Notes under the pieces: model-generated
Seen by the model: the letters and a program-made list of their open reading frames with translations, nothing else
What the model was told of the DNA's origin: nothing
Database searches by the model: none
NCBI RefSeq assembly: GCF_017356035.1
Contig: NZ_JAFIQX010000005.1
Coordinates: 159,368 to 223,367 of the forward strand
Length of the DNA: 64,000 nt
Reading direction: 5' to 3'
Origin: Longitalea luteola
GTDB lineage: Bacteria > Bacteroidota > Bacteroidia > Chitinophagales > Chitinophagaceae
Position numbers and translations under genes: made by a program
In this document: one piece after another, positions 60,424 to 64,000 of the stretch
Position numbering within the stretch: position 1 is the first letter of the stretch
Layout: each line of letters opens with the position of its first letter

Positions 60424-60987
60424 TTATTCGTTAGCGCCCCATCTATAAGTAGTAATGTCCAATCCCGCCAGATCAAGCACGCGGTCAGTCACCGTGGCCA
60501 CCGCTTCTTCCAAAGTCGTTGGACGGCTGTAAAAAGAAGGGGTAGCGGGGCAAATTATACCGCCGGCCAGGGTAACGGTCTCCATATTCCTTATGTGCAC
60601 CAGATTATACGGGGTATCACGCACCAGGCAAATGAGCCTGCGCCGTTCTTTTAGCACTACGTCGGCGGCGCGCGAAATGAGATCGCTTGATACGCCTGAA
60701 GCAATGCGGCCCAAAGTGCCCATAGAGCAGGGGGCAATGATCATGGTATTGTACCGGCCTGAACCGGATGCAAAGGGCGCAGTAAAGTCTTTGGTCGTAT
60801 AAAAAGAGACGGGGTATTGGGTATAGTCCTTGTTGCCCAGTTCGGTTTCCCACACCTGTTTGGCGTTGTCGGTCATTACTACGGCTACATCCTGCCACTG
60901 TTGTTTGATGGTGAGCAGTTTCTCGATCAATAGGCGGGCGTAAATGCTGCCGCTGGCGCCGGTAATGGCCAACACGATTTTATGCAT
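60424..60987 (-). CDS. ubiX: UbiX-family flavin prenyltransferase
   Basis: 187-residue enzyme that prenylates FMN to make the cofactor of UbiD decarboxylases. It starts MHKIVLAITGASGSIYARLL (FMN phosphate loop), continues IIAPCSMGTLGRIASGVSSD, the VLKERRRLICLVRDTPYNLV motif (Arg and Glu of the prenyl-phosphate site) and VTDRVLDLAGLD. A ubiD partner is not in view. The thioredoxin-fold gene is divergent, 39 bases away. Confidence 0.94.
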   Translation of the reverse strand: MHKIVLAITGASGSIYARLLIEKLLTIKQQWQDVAVVMTDNAKQVWETELGNKDYTQYPVSFYTTKDFTAPFASGSGRYNTMIIAPCSMGTLGRIASGVSSDLISRAADVVLKERRRLICLVRDTPYNLVHIRNMETVTLAGGIICPATPSFYSRPTTLEEAVATVTDRVLDLAGLDITTYRWGANE

Positions 60988-61026
60988 GGAAATGACTTAA
61001 ATTTATGATGTTAAACAAAAATACAC

Positions 61027-61596
61027 ATGCAAACATTGAAAATATCGGTTTTGTTTTGCTGGATAGTTGTTTTTTCATGTGCAGAAAAGCCGGCGATCAA
61101 GGCTGATAAGGGGAACTGGATAACGGCCGGAAAAGAAGAAGCTGACAAAAAGCTGCAGTGGATGACGCTGGAGGATGTTGCAGCCGGATTGCAGAAGGAG
61201 AAACGCCCCGTGCTGATAGATCTGTACACCGATTGGTGCGGCTGGTGTAAAACGATGGACCGGAAAACCTATGCGAACAAGGATGTAAGCAGCTATGTGC
61301 AGCAGAAGTTTTACCCGGTGAAATTTGATGCCGAAGGCCGCAAAACCATCACCTGGAACGGCAAAACCTATAATTTCAATGCAAGGCATAAGACCCACGA
61401 TTTTGCCATTTATCTCACGAACGGGCATTTATCATATCCCACTACTGTCTTTATTCCGGTCAATGGCGAACCGCAAGCCATCCCTGGTTACCTGAACCCA
61501 GGCGAGTTTGAACTCATTGCCAAATATTTCGGCGAAGGCAAATTCGGAAAAGTGCCGTTTGATGACTATCAGAAGAACTTTAAGTCAAGCTGGTAA
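61027..61596 (+). CDS. Thioredoxin-fold lipoprotein
   Basis: 189 residues; lipoprotein signal (SVLFCWIVVFSC). The thioredoxin fold has the redox motif LIDLYTDWCGWCKTMDRKTY (CGWC) near residue 70 and the cis-Pro region HLSYPTTVFIPVNGEPQAIP. The insert NVFAR-type YNFNARHKTHDFAIYLTNG is that of DUF255/YbbN-like periplasmic thiol proteins. Probably reduces or oxidises disulfides in the periplasm. It is divergent from ubiX. Confidence 0.87.
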   Translation: MQTLKISVLFCWIVVFSCAEKPAIKADKGNWITAGKEEADKKLQWMTLEDVAAGLQKEKRPVLIDLYTDWCGWCKTMDRKTYANKDVSSYVQQKFYPVKFDAEGRKTITWNGKTYNFNARHKTHDFAIYLTNGHLSYPTTVFIPVNGEPQAIPGYLNPGEFELIAKYFGEGKFGKVPFDDYQKNFKSSW

Positions 61597-61760
61597 GTGT
61601 ATCTATATAAATTAAACGAATAATAAAGGATGTCACGAATGGAGGTTCATGGGGACATAGCGGTTGCTATACCTGCAACCTGTTAATATATAAGACAAAG
61701 AACAGCTATGTGTTTTATAATCAATTATTAAACATGTGTCTTAGCATGAATATGTTCACA

Positions 61761-61841
61761 GGAAGCGCTTCCCATAAGCGAGTGGTCACTTTATTAAATG
61801 AAAGAATATAAATAAATAATATGTCAGCGCAAACGGTTGCG
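61761..61841. promoter_or_regulatory. Two LacI/GalR-type operator-like palindromes
   Basis: GGAAGCGCTTCC at 61761-61772 is a perfect 12-bp palindrome with a central CG; CGCAAACGGTTGCG at 61828-61841 has 5-bp arms around a CG-containing centre. Both resemble LacI-family operators. They lie 55 bases apart in an 800-base stretch without genes. Confidence 0.4.
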
Positions 61842-61964
61842 TAGGTTATCCAGATTGGAAAAGAACTCAATTATTTCGTTTATTTTTACCTTGATTTTAA
61901 TCAATTAACAACGTCTACAGCAAAATTTCCCCATAACACGACCTATACTTTGAGATATTCATAC

Positions 61965-62047
61965 TATATTTGAATTTTCATAGGATAAGGTTTAATGGTT
62001 AATGGTATTTGATTAGTGCAGCCTCCCCTCCGGGAGGCTATTTTTTT
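61965..62047 (+). ncRNA. Possible small RNA: -7 box followed by a terminator
   Basis: TATATTTG (exact TAnnTTTG) at 61965-61972 would start a transcript near 61979; a perfect 8-bp hairpin AGCCTCCC/GGGAGGCT with loop CTCC and seven T ends at 62047. The product would be about 70 bases. No coding sequence lies between. The -33 box is not convincing. Confidence 0.35.
62020..62047 (+). terminator. Rho-independent terminator
   Basis: AGCCTCCC, CTCC loop, GGGAGGCT, then A and seven T. It could end either a transcript from the thioredoxin-fold gene or a short RNA of its own. Confidence 0.85.
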
Positions 62048-62175
62048 GGTGTTTATTGTAGTTTTTACCGTCCTGCGCCCTTTTACTTACTCAACTCCTG
62101 TTTTCCTCCCTTTTGGCTAATTTTTCTGCCCCCGGTAGTACCCTGGGCCGGGTTTGCTTCGCACCATCTTCTCCC

Positions 62176-62275
62176 ATGTCTCGTACATGTTCCGTAGATG
62201 TCTCGTACATGTCTCGTATATAAGCCGTTCCTTTATAGATACGGGACATCCTCGAGATACGTACATAACAGCTGC
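62176..62275. repeat. 11-base periodic inverted element (ATGTCTCGTAC)
   Basis: Four words of 11 bases: ATGTCTCGTAC, ATGTTCCGTAG, ATGTCTCGTAC, ATGTCTCGTAT (62176-62219), facing ATACGGGACAT and GAGATACGTACAT (62239-62265). Same arm-centre-inverted-arm plan as the 7- and 8-base arrays. Two further CAGGT...ACCTG inverted pairs lie at 62301-62340. Confidence 0.8.
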
Positions 62276-62398
62276 GGGACAGTAACGATAGATTGGCGAA
62301 GCAGGTACGAACCTGAAGCGATCCAGGTATCAACCTGGTATGATTCAACTGCTAAAGAGTGGCTGCGGGTGACCGGTCGTGTGGGCGCGCATCTTCGC

Positions 62399-62845
62399 TT
62401 ACCTGAACGACTTGATATTGGTAATGGCGAGGTTGGTGAAATCGATCTCCATATCAGGCAGAAAAGTGCCGGGAATGTACTCCTCGGTCTTTTGTAATTT
62501 ATACTTCAGGTGATTGCTGTGCCTTTTGCTGATGAACATAAGGTCGTTGAACTTATCGGTGTAAAAACCAAGGCAATAGATGGTTATATAATACTTCCCT
62601 TCGGGAACTTTGGGAATAGTGAATTGATTATTAGTGGGGTAGTAGATATTCCTTACAATCCCGGCCCCGGTATGGTCGAACCGGTCGAATATCACCAATA
62701 CAGAATCAACCCGCGGACTGGAAGGGTTCCGCGGATGCAGACGGATCAGTACGTTCACACTGTCAGGTAGTCTTTTTCTTTGTGCGTTTGCTGTTCTTGC
62801 TGTTAGCAGCGACAGCAGCAAAGTCAGCACAATGACCGCTTTCAT
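62399..62845 (-). CDS. Small exported protein of unknown function
   Basis: 148 residues, signal MKAVIVLTLLLSLLTARTAN. The body (VNVLIRLHPRNPSSPRVDSV, FTIPKVPEGKYYITIYCLGF, FISKRHSNHLKYKL) is beta-rich and resembles a small Ig-like or carboxypeptidase-regulatory fold; I do not recognise the family. No membrane helix after the signal. It stands alone. Confidence 0.65.
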   Translation of the reverse strand: MKAVIVLTLLLSLLTARTANAQRKRLPDSVNVLIRLHPRNPSSPRVDSVLVIFDRFDHTGAGIVRNIYYPTNNQFTIPKVPEGKYYITIYCLGFYTDKFNDLMFISKRHSNHLKYKLQKTEEYIPGTFLPDMEIDFTNLAITNIKSFR

Positions 62846-63001
62846 AGATATCGATATTAGGGTGCCGGAATAAAATTCACTTCATCTGATTAGTGTTTTT
62901 TCTACGTCAATTTACTATTGGAAACTCTTTATCTCTAATAAGTAATAACGCTTATTCCGCCTGTTTCTTATTTGGCAAACGGCTGTTTTGAGTTAATTCA
63001 T

Positions 63002-63030
63002 AAAAAAATCCCGGAGGAGTGCTCCGGGAT
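63002..63030 (-). terminator. Terminator of the serine-palmitoyltransferase-like gene
   Basis: On the minus strand ATCCCGGAG, loop CACTC, CTCCGGGAT, then a run of seven T. Perfect 9-bp stem 105 bases after the stop codon. Confidence 0.88.
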
Positions 63031-63134
63031 CGTATTGGGATGTTGTAAATCAATTTGTTGATCAGGCCCTGAACGCGGTGGACGACTGGTTATTACCTCC
63101 TGACAGTGTTTCGGGCAGTCAAAAAGGGCATAAC

Positions 63135-64000
63135 TTACGCTTCGGCCATATCAGGAATGGCAGAAACTTTATAAGCGCCGGCATCCAGTTTTTGCTTGGT
63201 GGCAGAGAAGGCTTCCAGTGTTTTATGGATGTCCTGGTCCGTATGAGCCGCAGTAGGAATTAACCGGTAAATAATGTGTCCTTTTGGAATCACGGGGTAA
63301 ACTACGATAGAGCAGAAGATGCCGTAGTTCTCACGCAGGTCCATTACCATCGCGGTAGCTTCCTCAACGCCGCCTTTCATATATACGGGAGTAACCACTG
63401 AATCGGTCTTGCCGATATCAAAACCTCTTTCTTTCAGTCCTTTTTGCAGTTTGGTGGCCACATCCCACAGCTTTTCTTTCAGCTCAGGACGGGTCATCAG
63501 CAGTTCCAGGCGTTTCAGGTTACCGATCACCAGCGGCATTGGTAAACTTTTAGCAAAGATCTGGCTGCGGATATTATAGCGGATATAGTCGATGATCGCT
63601 TTCGGACCGGCAATAAATGCACCGATAGAAGCCATGGATTTAGCGAAGGTAGAGAAATACAGGTCGATCTCATCCTGTACGCCCTGCTCTTCACCAGCGC
63701 CGGCGCCGGTTTTGCCCAGGGTACCGAAACCATGTGCATCATCAACCAGTAAACGGAATTCGTATTTCTTTTTAAGATCGGCTATTTCTTTCAGTTTGCC
63801 CTGATCGCCGGCCATTCCAAATACACCCTCGGTGATCACCAGGATCCCGCCGGCCTTTTGTTTTTCGATCAGTGCAGTTGCGCGTTGCAATTGCTTTTCC
63901 AGGTCTTCCATATCATTATGTTTGAAAACATAACGGTGACCGGGGTGCAAACGAACACCATCTATAATACAGGCATGGCTTTCGGCGTCGTAAACAATAA
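63135..64000 (-). CDS. Serine palmitoyltransferase-like PLP enzyme (5' end outside window)
   Basis: The reading frame continues through the window end; at least 288 residues are present. It belongs to the alpha-oxoamine synthase family: VYDAESHACIIDGVRLHPG (substrate-region His), GILVITEGVFGMAGDQGKLK, LLVDDAHGFGTLGKTGAG (Asp and His that hold PLP) and the PLP lysine in YFSTFAKSMASIGAFIAG. The version with EGVFGMAGD and YPVIPKGHIIYRLIPTAAHT is, as I recall, that of Bacteroidota serine palmitoyltransferases, which start sphingolipid synthesis from serine and palmitoyl-CoA. Glycine C-acetyltransferase is the main alternative. Confidence 0.87.
   Translation of the reverse strand, partial: IVYDAESHACIIDGVRLHPGHRYVFKHNDMEDLEKQLQRATALIEKQKAGGILVITEGVFGMAGDQGKLKEIADLKKKYEFRLLVDDAHGFGTLGKTGAGAGEEQGVQDEIDLYFSTFAKSMASIGAFIAGPKAIIDYIRYNIRSQIFAKSLPMPLVIGNLKRLELLMTRPELKEKLWDVATKLQKGLKERGFDIGKTDSVVTPVYMKGGVEEATAMVMDLRENYGIFCSIVVYPVIPKGHIIYRLIPTAAHTDQDIHKTLEAFSATKQKLDAGAYKVSAIPDMAEA

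Noticed and set aside
61597-62047. Possible tmRNA, RNase P RNA or 6S RNA in the gene-free stretch
   Set aside because: I looked for the tRNA-like ends, the tag frame and conserved RNase P segments and saw none.
62009-62197. 62-residue frame beginning before the terminator at 62020
   Set aside because: It would translate a rho-independent terminator stem and T run and part of the repeat array; not credible as a gene.
62198-62497. 99-residue plus-strand frame in the region after the thioredoxin-fold gene
   Set aside because: It starts inside the 11-base repeat array and runs antisense over the 62399-62845 gene. No recognisable protein features.

Overview
The window comes from a Bacteroidota chromosome, most likely family Chitinophagaceae (Niastella/Chitinophaga-like). 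Supporting signs are a SusC/SusD pair with its zinc-hydrolase and DUF4302 partners, type IX secretion cargo with PorP/SprF and PorE-like proteins, C-terminal sorting domains, promoters of the TTG / TAnnTTTG type, and frequent lack of Shine-Dalgarno sites. I see no rRNA, tRNA, transposase, integrase, prophage or CRISPR array. About 54 protein genes fill the window, mostly housekeeping.

Layout. 0.2-1.5 kb: folA and a methyltransferase. 1.7-5.3 kb: split proton-translocating transhydrogenase operon (pntAA, pntAB, pntB), interrupted by a frameshifted four-helix-bundle gene. 5.5-9 kb: MORN-repeat protein, RsmF-like rRNA methyltransferase, LysM/RlpA-like protein. 9-15.9 kb: fmt, FKBP isomerase, membrane proteins, pepT, OmpA-like protein. 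16-18.7 kb: sorted secreted protein and a YpdA-like reductase. 19-21.2 kb: SPFH protein and an ExbB/ExbD pair. 21.7-26.3 kb: prmC, ribD, an exporter, a YigZ-family protein, a lipoprotein. 26.5-33.8 kb: 3-hydroxyacyl-CoA dehydrogenase, Mrp ATPase, glycerophosphodiesterase, an odd SDR protein, kynU-pyrF. 34.4-41.2 kb: type IX secretion cargo operon. 41.6-49.7 kb: small lipoprotein gene and the SusC/SusD import operon. 49.9-52 kb: ECF sigma / anti-sigma operon. 52.3-56.5 kb: glutaryl-CoA dehydrogenase-like gene, aroK, DUF423 and a 7TM histidine kinase. 56.8-64 kb: ftsK, lolA, ubiX, a thioredoxin-fold lipoprotein, an 800-base stretch without genes, a small secreted protein and the 3' part of a serine-palmitoyltransferase-like gene.

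The most striking feature is not a gene. Nearly every larger intergenic gap holds an array of short degenerate words with a strict 7-base (sometimes 8-base, once 11-base) period. Most arrays are built as left arm, short centre, inverted right arm, so the whole could fold into a long imperfect hairpin. Word families (for example TAACCGG, GCTAATGT, AATGGTG, AACGCTG, GTTTGTG, CCGACCT, CTCAAGA) recur at separate loci. These elements supply the stop codons or C-termini of at least a dozen genes, and three of them lie in frame inside conserved genes (rsmF-like, fmt, prmC). One pair of arms encloses the frameshifted four-helix-bundle gene, an arrangement that recalls the intervening sequences of 23S rRNA. 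I propose a mobile or actively rearranging palindromic repeat family as the candidate undescribed system; its mobility is inference.
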